Source of the DNA: Chara braunii
Lineage: Eukaryota; Streptophyta; Charophyceae; Charales; Characeae
Length of the DNA: 25,608 bases
Direction of reading: 5' to 3'
Assembly: GCA_003427395.1 (NCBI GenBank)
Contig: BFEA01000400.1
Coordinates: forward strand, 431,274-456,881
Positions 10,184 through 20,332 of the stretch are shown one piece after another. The position numbers were made by a program, and so were the translations under genes. A model generated the notes under the pieces. The model saw only the letters and a list, made by a program, of their open reading frames with translations. It made no database searches and was not told where the DNA came from. Within the stretch, counting starts at the first letter, position 1; every line of letters starts with the position of its first letter.

Positions 10184-11295
10184 CAACGGGTGCGAACTCG
10201 CTCGTTTTTCTATCTGGTGGGCCACCTATTGTTTTTTGTTTGCTTCTTTTTTTTTCCACCCTTTCGTTTCCGTCTGTGTCGTTGTGCCTGTAGTTTTGTC
10301 CGCGCGCACATGCGCGGATGAACCAGGAAGAGACGAGCAGTCCCTTCGCCGCTTTTCCTTGGGGCCACCGACTTTGTCCCCCGTTGCACTACCAGGCCTT
10401 CCCCGACGCCCATGCGCAGAATCCGATTTGTTTTTCAAGCGGGAAAAAGGTACTGGTGGTTTAACATACGTATAGATCTACAGACGTGAAAAAAAAATGA
10501 ATCTCTATTCCGATTTGTTTTTCAAGCGGGGAAAAAGATGCGTTGACAAATATAAGCACAAAATTTATGTCTATAATGCGCGCGTAAAGAATTTAAAGAT
10601 GGTTAATGGAGTCTCACCCACGGTACCTTCAAATCTTGCATTTGGCCCTGGATATCTTTGAATGAGATTTCTGGGCCCAATTATAATGTTTCCGGTCGCT
10701 TTGGTCCCATCTCTCTGCAGTGAGTCTCTGTTGTAGCTTCGCTGTGCCAACCTCAATGCGTCCCTTGCCTGTTCTGAATCTCCGGGCAGTGCTGTGACAT
10801 AAACTGAAAGTCCTCTCCATGCTGACCTCCTGACTGCTGCTCATTGACAAGTGCCAACCTCTGACGAGGGGTTGGGTGTCAGTCTTATGGGGTGCAATCT
10901 GAAACCAGCAGTACATTTCCCAGCCAAAAAATCAAATATGCGGCTTGCATGCTGCCACAACTTTTGGGTCTTCGCCTCCAGACCAAAATGTCTGGCGGCG
11001 CCAGCCAAAAGGAGCCCCACGCCTGTTCATCTTTTTTCGCTGCACAACGCATGTCCAACCCAGTTGCTGAGTAGAAAAGTGCCTCAGATGTACTGGTGGC
11101 TTTAAAGGATGCAGAGCAGGGGTGCCATGTGTCATCCTAGGCTTGCCTCCTCCTTGGTGAATGGAAGAATATGACTAACTTAAAGATGCACATCTGAGAA
11201 TCATATGCCACCAGCGGTTCCTTGTGCCGCTTGCGGGCCTGCCACAACCTGTGAGGGCAAGGACGCACTCATTTTCCCTTGCCAATTATGGCGTG
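10184..11295. repeat. No gene; 28-bp direct repeat at 10422 and 10509
   Basis: No supported gene. TCCGATTTGTTTTTCAAGCG with flanking bases occurs at 10422-10449 and again at 10509-10537, differing by one extra G. GTACTGGTGG, the end motif of the MITE at 11296-11460, also occurs at about 10450 and 11090, possibly as eroded element ends. Confidence 0.6.
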
Positions 11296-11460
11296 TTAAA
11301 AACCACCAGTACTTGGCCCAGCTAGCGGCCGGCGAGGGAAAAAAGGGAGTACGAAACGTTTCTAGTCGGATGAATTTGGGCGCTCCTGTAGTGGCCCGTA
11401 TGTTTCCCAGAATCATGGCTTGTTAACGGGCACAACTTTAGGAAGTACTGGTGGTTTAAA
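11296..11460. mobile_element. MITE family 2, near-complete copy
   Basis: The element is bounded by inverted repeats. The left end is TTAAAAACCACCAGTACTT at 11296-11314. The right end is AAGTACTGGTGGTTTAAA at 11443-11460, whose reverse complement matches the left with about one change. It is about 165 bp and has no coding capacity. Its right half matches 17463-17545, showing that it is a dispersed family. The superfamily cannot be assigned because no target duplication is clear. Confidence 0.75.
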
Positions 11461-12450
11461 CTTTGGCCGCAGTGTTCTGCGGAGTCGAAAGGCATAGTAC
11501 CCATATCCTTGCCGGGCGGCCGAAGTCAGTTGGCCACCCAAAATCAGGAGGTTTGGGATCGCTGTCGGCTAGGCTAAGCTAGCTAGGCGTGTTTTTTTTT
11601 GTTTTTTGTTTTTTTAAAAGCTAGGCGTGTTTTGGGGGTACTAACCGTTTCTTTTGTCTCGCACATGGTGTAGGAAAATAGAGTGTTCGGGTCGACCCCT
11701 GTTTTCTGCCTGATCACTTGCTGACTCGCATCAGGACTTCTTGGATTGTGGGGATACGCGCACTTCTGCTTAAAGTTTTGGAAGTGAACCTAGTCCAAAT
11801 TATGGTCTGAGTCATGCCTTGCTCTTGTTGTCCAATGTTTTGCCAGAAGGATGACTGGTCTAGTGCTGGCTCCCATCGATCATAATCGTGGGGACACCCT
11901 GGTATGTTGTCTATCTGTTTACAGGAAAGGTCTCGAAAAACTATTTCTGAAAGACGAGGGACTTTCTCATTGTTTGGTTTCTGAGTCTGATTTGCTATAG
12001 AGTTATGCTAATTCCTACATGGCTGGTATGTTTCATAAGATTGCTGTTGTGAATAGAAAGGATGGACCGCGAAAGGTTACGGAATACCCGAACATAAGTA
12101 TAATATCAACAATGGAAACCAATATGGCGCCCCCATTCTCGGAGCCCTTTAATCGAAGGTGTGAATTAGTACGAGCCAAGGGGCTTAAACCCTTAGTATC
12201 TTTCCCAGGCAAACAAAAAAAGGCCTGCCGGTTAACGCGGAGGCTGGCCCCGGGCAGCCGCGTCGGCCAGGCACATCCCGAATGCTCGGGGCTCAGCACC
12301 CGCGGCCGACACATGGGAAAGGTACTGGCGGTTTTCGCCGGTCTAATATCACAAATTCCCTCCCGCACAAACTTTAATTTGAAAAATCCCACTGATCTCC
12401 GGGCCCTGCTTCTCTTGGGAAAAGTAACGAACGAAATGTCTGTAATAAAT
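11461..12450. other. No gene recognised; repeated 18-mer
   Basis: Anonymous sequence. The first two thirds of a 213-codon plus-strand frame (12019 onward) shows no motif. A GC-rich patch at 12238-12312 contains GTCGGCCAGGCACATCCC (12262-12279), which recurs exactly at 13713-13730. Confidence 0.5.
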
Positions 12451-12660
12451 TTTATTTTTTTTTGGAGAAATGTCTGTAATAATAAATTGGAAATCGTCGG
12501 TTACAGCTTTGATATAAAGGATCTGTTTTGTGACGTACCTCATCCCGTGATTCTTGGTGCTCTTGACTTGGATACAAAATTTACATCAGAAAAAAAGTCC
12601 AAGGACTCTGAGGTCTTCGAGTTGCGAGATTTGAAAAAGGTGCAACATTTGCCAAAATGA
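12451..12660 (+). pseudogene. Possible reverse-transcriptase fragment
   Basis: The end of an open frame that starts at 12019 contains GYSFDIKDLFCDVPHPVILG (about residues 161-180, 12499-12558). The pattern aromatic-Asp-x-x-x-Leu-Phe followed by a short x-Pro-His segment is the shape of reverse-transcriptase motif A, as in Penelope-like and some LINE enzymes; the first Asp would be a metal ligand. Downstream the frame becomes charged and unlike RT and stops at 12658. No other RT motif (for example YxDD) is present, and the assembly gap begins 23 bases later. This is at best a scrap of a retroelement, and a chance match is possible. Confidence 0.33.
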
Positions 12661-12682
12661 ACCGAAACGGTACAGTCGCCCG

Positions 12683-12836
12683 NNNNNNNNNNNNNNNNNN
12701 NNNNNNNNNNNNNNNNNNNNNNNNNNNNNNNNNNNNNNNNNNNNNNNNNNNNNNNNNNNNNNNNNNNNNNNNNNNNNNNNNNNNNNNNNNNNNNNNNNNN
12801 NNNNNNNNNNNNNNNNNNNNNNNNNNNNNNNNNNNN
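12683..12836. other. Assembly gap (154 Ns)
   Basis: A run of 154 unknown bases. Frames reported across it are meaningless. The right edge is G-rich (GGAGGTGGGGAGGGAGGGGG), which may explain the sequencing failure. Confidence 0.99.
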
Positions 12837-13620
12837 GGGTTGGAGGAGGTGGGGAGGGAGGGGGAAAGGGGGTGGGGGGGTGGGGGGGTGTTCTGCGGTT
12901 GCTCATACCGGTCCAAGCAACCGGTTGTGGTATCCGCAATCACTGCCATCACCTCCTCCTCCTTTCCCCCTCCTCCTCCTTTCTCCCTCCTCCTCCTTTC
13001 TCCCTTCTCCTCCTCATTTACATTCGCCCTGTCTTGCCACGCGGATATCACCGCCCCCCTCCCAACCCTTTCATCAAACACCATCTCCCTCCTAAGTTCC
13101 TAACCAATCACTCTGTTGCCATGTGGCCCAGTCCCGCCACAGTGGCAAAAGTGACGACGATGACGCTGACGTGATAAAAAAAAAAAAGAAAAAAAAAGAG
13201 AATAAGTGAGGTGGAGAAGAAAGGAAGAGGAGGAGGAGGTGAAGAACCCCGAAGAAGCAAGAAAAGAGGACCAAGAGGAGGAGGTGGAGGAGGAGGAGAA
13301 GGACGAAAGGAGGAGGGAGAGGAGGAGGATGAGCAGGAGGAGAAGGAGAAGGAAGAAAGGAGGAAAGGAGGAGGAGGAGGAGGTTGATGAGGGGAAGAAG
13401 CAAGAAAGGAGGAGGAGGAGGAGGAGGGGGAAGAGGAAAGGAGTTGGTGATTCGGATCACAAAGGCCTTTCTTCCTCCTCCTCTTTACTACTACTCCTAC
13501 GCCTACTCCTTTCTTCATCCCGTTGCCACATCACACAGCATCACCAACAAGTCTTAGAGCGAAGAAAGCAGGTGGACAAGGAGAGCAGGACGAGGGCGAA
13601 GAAAGGAGGAGGATGACAAA
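12837..13620. repeat. Purine/pyrimidine-asymmetric low-complexity block
   Basis: G-rich sequence (12837-12892) is followed by a pyrimidine tract containing three copies of a 17-bp unit, TCCTCCTCCTTTCTCCC, at 12954, 12971 and 12988. Next come a short mixed segment and an A-rich run at 13176-13195. From 13206 to 13445 the plus strand is almost entirely purine (GGA, GAA and AGG units), and 13467-13510 is pyrimidine-rich again. The Glu/Arg- and Ser/Pro-rich open frames here come from composition. Such tracts can adopt triplex or other unusual DNA structures. Confidence 0.9.
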
Positions 13621-14025
13621 GAAAGCACAAGGGCGAGGATGACGACGAGAAAAAGCACAGAAGAAGAAATACAAGCAGATGAGGAAGACGCCTGAAGGAG
13701 GACAAGGAGATGGTCGGCCAGGCACATCCCAAAAAAAGGGGTCTGCGGGGCCCTGATTGAGCCTGGAATTCGAATCCGAACCCCAATTGAGCCTGGGCCG
13801 TTGATCGTCTTGGATCAATAGCGCAGATTACAATAGGGAAAAAAGGGGTCTGCTGGGCCCCAATTTCTTTTTCCGGCGCCTTCGATTAGGGAGTGCCGGT
13901 CTCTGTGCCCAGTTGTAACTGTCTGTGCCCGCCCTAAGGCGGCCCTTGATGGGTAGGGTAGGTGGTCTATCCTGTCAGGACAGCCATTGGCTGCCGCTGC
14001 CAGCAATCACGACGGGTCTGGTCCT
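13621..14025. repeat. No gene; short dispersed direct repeats
   Basis: No gene is supported. AAAAAAGGGGTCTGC[G/T]GGGCCC occurs at about 13732-13753 and 13840-13861, with ATTGAGCCTGG twice between them. The 18-mer GTCGGCCAGGCACATCCC at 13713-13730 matches 12262-12279 exactly. The GGAATTCGAATCC near 13767 resembles a tRNA B-box, but no tRNA fold accompanies it. Confidence 0.55.
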
Positions 14026-14029
14026 GGGC
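14026..14029. repeat. 4-bp target site duplication (GGGC), left
   Basis: GGGC directly precedes the LTR and is repeated directly after it at 16512-16515. Confidence 0.75.
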
Positions 14030-16511
14030 TGTGACGCCCAAACCTCACGCCCGGTGCGACTTCCTGATCGGAGTGGGATGTGGGCCTGGAAGTGCGGAAA
14101 GGGGTGTGCCAAGGATTTTTGGGAAAGTGGGGGGGTGGAGTCTCAGGTCAGAACTGAGATCTCCTGTGGCAAGGTTTCAGGGGCATAGGCGCAATAAGGC
14201 TAAGGGACGAGTTGCTTTCGGTCTGATGGTGGTCGATGTCGTGCAGCATAAGGCAGATGGCATGCGCAGCGCATCCCGGGCCGTCCGATCCGCCTGCTTG
14301 GTGATGGCGGTTCGGGAGAGGTCCCTCCGTGAGGGTTGTGATTCCTATGAGTCGAACCTCCGGGTGCAGGCGCTTGTCGGTTGTCGTCGTGTGTTACGGA
14401 TAGGCTCCGTAATTCCAGAGGAACGGCGGTTGCCACGTCGTCTGCAGTTTATGCACGGCGTGTGGGGCCAATACGGGGCGATGGAATTCCACGGTACTAC
14501 CGTAAGTTGGTGGTACGGGAGGAGGAGATGGAAGGGAGGGAAATTGGTAGCGATCACGACGAAGTCGGGGGATGTGAAGTATTGCGTGTTATACGTAGTT
14601 GGGTAATCGGGGCACCTCGGATCGCTGGCTACAGCACAGTGAAACCCCCTGGGGCACAATCGGTTCTCGGTTAGTCAGGGAAATTCTGGGTATCTACGCC
14701 CAAGATATTATTCTTCTTCCCAGTGCTCGAAGTACCCTGAGTCCCCTGTGTACCTCATCTTATCATTGCGGTGTAGTGGAAGCCTTCCGTACGCATCTGA
14801 CTGGCAGGGGGATCTCCAGATATGGTCATGGTGTCGAAAATTCCTGCCAGCTCAGGTGCTTGAAAGGAGGAAAATTCCTCTCCTATCCCGATACTGGAGG
14901 TGCCAGGCTCGTCAACGATCGCGACTCGCCGCGCGTGGACACGTGTAGGCTGCGCAATTCAGATCGCGCTTACACGTATCCACATGAAGTGTTCGCTTGC
15001 ACCCGGGCCTGTTGGCCGACGCTTGCGCAAAAGTGAGAGTTTAATTCATGCAGAATCGTCACGTGTCATGGATAACTTACCCAACCATGTAATCACTTAG
15101 TGGTCCCACAAGCAATCATTTCCGAGCATGCAAGGTACCATCACTCATCAGACATCACAACAACATCAGAACTCCTAGCATAATAACAGCAGATCAAGGT
15201 GATAAGCAATGATGATGATTAGGCAAAAACGACAAACATATCATTTCATCCGAGCTAGTTCATCCCATACACACAAAAGAGGGAGGACCGAGACAGAATG
15301 AGACATCATACAAGGACCAATATTGAAACAAAGATGCCGAAGGGAAATGAGAGCGAATCGCTCGAGACGAAATCAAAACTTGTATACAAAACTAAAAGGA
15401 AAAAAAACAAAGAAAATTGCAAATCCACGTCCATCAACCTCAGCTCTCTCTTCCTCTCTCTCTCTCTCTCCGATGCGGACAGTCCGTCGTCACGCACCAG
15501 CCCACGAAGTCGTCATCCCGCTTAGTCCTCCTGCACCCGTCAGGTTCGCCCGCGCGCTACAGTTCGTCGTAGCCCGACGCGTCAACCCCGCGCATTCGGC
15601 ACCAGCTCGTCGGCTCGCCCGACTCCCACTTCAACTTACCTCTTACTTCGCTCGTGAACCGACCCTCACTGATCGCGCTACCCCGAGCTTCCAGCAACTG
15701 GTTAAGAGAGCTATCTAATCGCACAGCCAGAATTTATAGCGCGCATGCATGCGCGAAGCACACGGAATTGCAAGGACTTAGGAAGAGAGAAGGGAAGGGA
15801 TTGCCTATGTTCTGGATGGCCAGACCGCGGCGTGGGGGACGTAGCCACTCTCCACGCATCGATCTGATCATGCAGCCCGCGGGCTAGACAGCCACAGCAA
15901 AAAGGAAAGGAGAGGGCGGGAAAGACGAGGCTCAAGAAGAGAGATACAGTTACAATGGCGCCTGCCAAAAAATTACAGTTATACACGAGATTAAGGGCGT
16001 CGACTAATCAGAGCTCCGCTGCAGCCGCAAAAAGATGCGTGCAAGAAAAACAATGCGCGGCAAAAGAAATCCCGAATTCCTAAATTCCTAAATTCCAAAA
16101 TTCCAAAACTTATTGCAAAAGGAACCGAAAAGAAAGTCCGATATTCCGAGAGTCATCAAGGCTCGACAAGATCCGAAAAGGAATGAAAGAGAAAATTCAA
16201 AAGGAAAAGCGCAAAATTCCCCCGTGATCTCCGCGCCTAAAACCCGACAACAGAACAAGAAAGAAGCGACGTCAAACATTATTAGTCGCACCTTTGTCGG
16301 TGCGACAGCCACTCAATCGGCCATCCCGGGACTTGCCCGACCCTGAACCCAACCATCAGGCAAGAAGTGACGCAAAAAGACGAAGAAGCGAGGACACCGA
16401 TGCAATTTTCCTTCGATCCCGATCTTCCGTATTTGGCCCAACCTTCCCATCTTAGGACCCCTCGTTGTCATCGCGCAGAAGATCGCGCAAAACAGAAAGT
16501 GGTTCGTCACA
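14030..16511 (+). mobile_element. Solo LTR, copy 1 (2,482 bp)
   Basis: It begins TGTGACGCCC and ends GGTTCGTCACA, so TGTGACG and CGTCACA form the short terminal inverted repeat typical of LTRs. It is flanked by a 4-bp duplication, GGGC. It aligns over its full length with the copy at 17907-20332. Shared landmarks are the first 140 bases, a middle region, a CT microsatellite followed by CCGATGCGG at about 15450-15478, ATTTATAGC near 15732 and the extreme 3' end. The copies have diverged heavily, so it is old. Nothing after the right end resembles a primer binding site and no polypurine tract precedes the left end, which supports recombination to a solo LTR. The superfamily is probably Ty3/gypsy or Copia but cannot be decided without the internal region. 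Frames inside it are not genes. Confidence 0.88.
15732..15755 (+). promoter_or_regulatory. Candidate LTR TATA/RY element, copy 1
   Basis: ATTTATAGC followed by the palindromic GCATGCATGC is kept at the same place in both full LTR copies although surrounding sequence has drifted. TTTATA could serve as TATA box. CATGCATG is the RY motif of plant promoters. If so, U3 would be about 1.7 kb and R-U5 about 0.75 kb. This is inference from conservation only. Confidence 0.4.
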
Positions 16512-16515
16512 GGGC
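16512..16515. repeat. 4-bp target site duplication (GGGC), right
   Basis: It directly follows the terminal CGTCACA of LTR copy 1 and matches 14026-14029. Confidence 0.75.
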
Positions 16516-16971
16516 CTCTAAAAAAAAGTGAAGGCGACCACTGAAAAGGGATGCGGCCTCCAAAATTGAGGCCTGTATGGGTGCGGGTTAGTTCTTGCTT
16601 GCAGCATCTGCAACCGACCGGTAGGCCCAATCGATTGTAGGTGTTGGGCACAAGAAAGTTGTTGAGGACCGCGACTCTAACAGTTGAGCTCCAGCCATAT
16701 TCTGGAAGGGCCCTGGGCACAACTACTGGTGCAGAGGCCGAGCACTCTGTAAGCTCTTTTTACTTCGACTTCTTTTGCACAAAGGCTCCAATCTATTCCT
16801 AGGGAGCAGCACGTGCTGGAAACAGAACCCAGTATCCCATATGAAATTCATACACAAAAATTTTAAGATACTGGCACCACTACCTGGCTTCGACTGAGAA
16901 ACACAAATCATGAAAGCTGCTACTGAAATACTTTTGAGTAACTACGCCCATTCTGGGTAAGGATACCATTA
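16516..16971. other. No gene recognised
   Basis: Flanking DNA between LTR copy 1 and a MITE. Short frames only, without recognisable motifs. Confidence 0.5.
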
Positions 16972-17085
16972 CCGTCTTCACCCGAATAGAACGCCTGCGT
17001 CGCCTGGTAATTATCGCTGTATCTGGACTGGAAGTTGCCCCAAATACAACTATAATGACCGGGCGTTCTATTCGGGTGAAGACGG
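16972..17085. mobile_element. Foldback MITE, family 1, complete copy with TA target
   Basis: A 114-bp element with perfect 24-bp terminal inverted repeats starting CCGTCTTCACCCGAATAGAA (16972-16995 and 17062-17085). The interior pairs further (GGTAATTATCGCTGTATCTGG against CCAAATACAACTATAATGACC), so the whole unit is one long hairpin. TA lies immediately outside both ends (16970-16971 and 17086-17087), as expected for a Tc1/mariner-type target duplication. It has no coding capacity and would depend on a transposase from elsewhere. A diverged sister copy lies at 1945-2066. Confidence 0.93.
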
Positions 17086-17087
17086 TA

Positions 17088-17462
17088 GTACTTTCCTAAG
17101 CCTGTCCAAGAGCCAAAAAAACGAAGCCAAACAATCCAGAGTGTCTTCCATAGATTAACCAACGCCTAGTACCTCCATTGGCACCCTCATGTTCTCAGAA
17201 CAAAACTCTACCAGGCCTCTAGCTCCGTCCTGCTAGGTAACAGCCTAACAGGGTGGCACAACCCACCCCAACTCTGGCCAGCGTCGTCCTGCTGGAAGCT
17301 CATGGATGGCCACTAGGATGCCTTCCACCCTCCGCAATTCCCAAACCTCTCTACCAGGCCTCCCAGCCAGCGTCGATCTGGCATCGGCCTTCCTTGATTT
17401 TAGACTGGATGATGTCAGCACAATATCAGACAAGCTACGGAACACATCCCAAATCAGACGAA
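17088..17462. other. No gene recognised
   Basis: Short overlapping frames on both strands without motif. It may contain upstream exons of the disrupted gene that follows, but I cannot place any. Confidence 0.45.
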
Positions 17463-17545
17463 CTCCTGTTACAGTTGTAGCCCGTACGTTTCCTAAAATC
17501 GTGGCGCGTTAATGGGCACGACTCTAGGATGTAATGGTGGTTTAA
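17463..17545 (+). mobile_element. MITE family 2, right-half fragment
   Basis: From CTCCTGTTACAGTTGTAGCC to GGTGGTTTAA the sequence matches the right half of the element at 11296-11460, with scattered substitutions and a small indel. The left terminal repeat is not recognisable, so this copy is truncated or too diverged. Confidence 0.75.
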
Positions 17546-17775
17546 TCTCCATGATGGTGCATGTTTGACACCAACAAGAGAGTGATGGACGAAGGCTTAG
17601 CATCTGGTGTGATTCATCGGGGGTACGTATATACCCATAGTCCTTGCAGAAACAACAAAATACAGACTCTGAGGAAAAAAGGAAACAAATCATGGCTGAT
17701 CACTATTGGGTTGAATTTAGGAACGTTCGGATGACAATTCAAGCAACATTTGTGCAGGATTTCGGTGATAAGTAC

Positions 17776-17859
17776 GATATCGTGGATCTCATCAACACCC
17801 CTAGCATTCACTTGGGTTGTTTAAAAAAAAAAAAAAAAAAAGGATATCGTGGATCTTAT
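17776..17859 (+). mobile_element. Very short poly(A)-tailed retro-insertion with 17-bp TSD
   Basis: GATATCGTGGATCTCAT (17776-17792) and GATATCGTGGATCTTAT (17843-17859) are near-identical flanking repeats. Between them are 30 bases (CAACACCCC...GGGTTGTTT), then A19 and one G. A 3' A tail and a 17-bp target duplication are the signature of LINE-type target-primed insertion, here severely 5'-truncated. The source transcript cannot be named from 30 bases. Confidence 0.72.
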
Positions 17860-17902
17860 TGATCTTTTACCCCCCCTTGTTGCTCGACAGGATGAATATC
17901 TG

Positions 17903-17906
17903 ATGT
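17903..17906. repeat. 4-bp target site duplication (ATGT), left
   Basis: ATGT precedes the LTR start and recurs at 20333-20336. Confidence 0.85.
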
Positions 17907-19208
17907 TGTGACGCCCAACCTCACGCCCGGTGCGACTTCCTAATCGGAGTGTGAGTGGGCCTGGAAGTGCGAAAAAGGGGTGTGCCAAGGATTTGAGGAA
18001 AGTGGGGGTGGAGTCCCAGATCGGAACTGAGATCTCTTGTGGCAAGCCCTGGGATACAAATGCAGGAGGGTAGGCGAGGTCTTTGCTCCGGGGATCAGAG
18101 CTACCGCCTCCGTTGGTCCCGCCGTCCAGGTCAGGGTCGTATCTGGTGCACTATCGGTACGCTATGGGTGTCTCGCCGATTCGTCACTTGGCGTCGTCGA
18201 ATTTCACAAGTTTTCGAATCCGACGCGGTTGGCCTCAATCTAAGACTGTGCACTCATCGTTCTTCCTCTGAGCGAGTTCGCTGGATGAAGCCGGAGGCTC
18301 GATACTTGTGGTCCCGCACACTCTGAGCACGGGGGTTGGGGTCAGTAAGGGGCGATTGCGAGCCAGGGGACGATGGTTAGGGAGTGGTAGGGCAGGATGC
18401 AATGATAGGGAGGAATTTGGTCCCTAAGATAATGATTCCGGGCTCCGCGAGGACGTGACATGTGTATCGGCTAGAGTAGTTGGGGAGATGGGGGTTACGT
18501 CCCAAGGCCTGGTCGAGGTTCCACTTGCAAATACGTTCATTCCCCGTCAAGTAGGGAAATTCCAGAGGTTCCGCTCAGGGTCGTGCAGGCAAACAAGAGT
18601 GCTCCCAATATTCCCGGAATTCCCGATCCCTCAAACACAGTGACACGAAAGGGAATGCCGAAATTTATGTTGCAAGCCGGGGTGGAACGCCAGCCATTCG
18701 GGGAATTAGTCGAGTTCAGGTTTTCGCAGATGTGCGTGTAGGCAACGATCATCTTTGGTCGAGCCTATACATGCGTGAGCTGGACCCCGGACCTGTCCTT
18801 GGACCAGATGGGTGAAAGCCAACGATTCACAAGATGGATCATCCTATAGTGAGATGATTATCTAATATTCTAGCATGCCCATCCACGTCCTACACAGACA
18901 GAATCACGCCTATCATCAATGCATCTAGCTCACATACAAACAAAAAGAGTCGAGGATCATGCAACAATTATTTGGCCAATTGGCCCTCGGGGTTTGATCG
19001 TTGGGAACTAATCAATCAGATTTGCCGATTCAAAAAGATAGAGATGGGGAGTGGAAAAAAAACAATCCACATGTCCGTTTCCGAGGAAAGGAAGCAAGGA
19101 AAACGAAAAAAAAATCCGAGATGTCTATAAAAAAAAAGGACAAGGCGACTGGCGCCGGTACCAAAATTACTCAGAAGAATGGAAGAAAACATCACCACAA
19201 TACACCCC

Positions 19209-19209
<1 letters not shown>

Positions 19210-19282
<73 letters not shown>

Positions 19283-19299
19283 ACAACATCCCGATGCGN

Positions 19300-19372
<73 letters not shown>

Positions 19373-19390
19373 ACAACATCCCGATGCGGG
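19210..19390. repeat. (CT)n microsatellite pair around a single N
   Basis: CT runs at 19210-19280 and 19300-19370 are each followed by the same TTCACAACATCCCGATGCG, with one N at 19299 between. In LTR copy 1 the equivalent site has one short CT run. The duplication round an N is likely an unresolved assembly of one longer run. Confidence 0.9.
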
Positions 19391-19625
19391 CAGTTCGTCG
19401 CCTCGCACCCACACAAAGTTGTCACCCCGCTTAGTCCGAGCATGCAAGACAGGTTCGCCCGTGCGCCACAGTTCATCGCGGCCCCATGTCAACCTTGCTT
19501 GCCCAGCACTAGCTCGTCGGATCGCCCAACTCTCTACTTACCTTCCAAATCTTGCTCGTTGGCCGATCGTCTCCACCATGCTAACTTCCAGTATTCTTAG
19601 AGAGCAAGTTAATCGCGCTTGTGAG

Positions 19626-19645
19626 ATTTATAGCATGCATGCTTG
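19626..19645 (+). promoter_or_regulatory. Candidate LTR TATA/RY element, copy 2
   Basis: ATTTATAGCATGCATGCTTG corresponds to the site at 15732 in copy 1. It combines a TATA-like hexamer with the palindromic GCATGCATGC. Function is inferred from conservation between otherwise divergent copies. Confidence 0.4.
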
Positions 19646-20332
19646 CGCAAGATACCCGGGGTTGTGACTAAGTGGAAAAAGAAGAAGGAAGGAAGGAAGT
19701 TCCTACGTCTGCATGGCCAGACTGCGGCGTGGGGGAGGTAGCCTCACTCCACACATCGATCCAGTCATGCAAGCGTTCCAGCCAATTAGAACAGAGGAAG
19801 CGCGCACATGGACGTCACAATAGATGCCAAGAACAGAAGGATTACAGTTGCAATTATGCCCGCCACAACAAAAATTACAGTTACACGCAAGGATAAAGGC
19901 GCGGAAAAGTTAGAACACAGATCCTGACGCGGCAAGGCATGTGCAAGCAAGAAGCGTCGTGCAACAAAAATTGAGACGTGGCTTAGTTCCTAATCTAAAT
20001 CCTAATTGCAAAAAGAAATTTTGAACGGAGCAAATTCTGAGAACCCACCAGGGCTCGTCCTCAGTTGAAAATTCAAAAAGATTTTCTCGCATGACAGTCG
20101 CGCCAAAATTTCCATTTCCCACAGCAGAATCAAGAAAGAAGCTATGACAATAGTTATCTTGCCCGCTCGCTAAGGCGCGATCGACTACCAAGCGTCACAA
20201 AATTATCTCGGCCTCAATTCCGAAAAACAAGAAAAGCAAGGGCACCCATGTAATCCCGCGGGCCTTCCCAATTCAACCCCCGAAGTAGCCTTGCGGAGAA
20301 AATTGCGTAGTCGCAGACAACAGTTCGTCACA

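Larger units (their letters stand above)
17907..20332 (+). mobile_element. Solo LTR, copy 2 (2,426 bp)
   Basis: It starts TGTGACGCCCAACCTCACGC and ends CAGTTCGTCACA and is flanked by ATGT on both sides. It aligns end to end with the LTR at 14030-16511. The frame of the host gene is restored exactly when the LTR and one ATGT are left out, which independently confirms both boundaries and shows it is a solo LTR rather than the 5' LTR of a longer element. It contains a large CT microsatellite interrupted by an N (19210-19370). Internal open frames are not genes. Confidence 0.93.

Noticed and set aside
12581-13103. Open frames of 117-167 codons on both strands
   Set aside because: Much of each lies across unknown bases (N), and the rest is low complexity.
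13206-13616. 136-codon Glu/Arg-rich open frame on the plus strand
   Set aside because: It is produced by purine-only sequence; the opposite strand is equally open as Pro/Ser/Leu, and there is no domain.
13962-14606. 214-codon plus-strand frame
   Set aside because: It begins in flanking DNA and runs into the LTR; the equivalent region of the sister LTR is not open in a matching frame.
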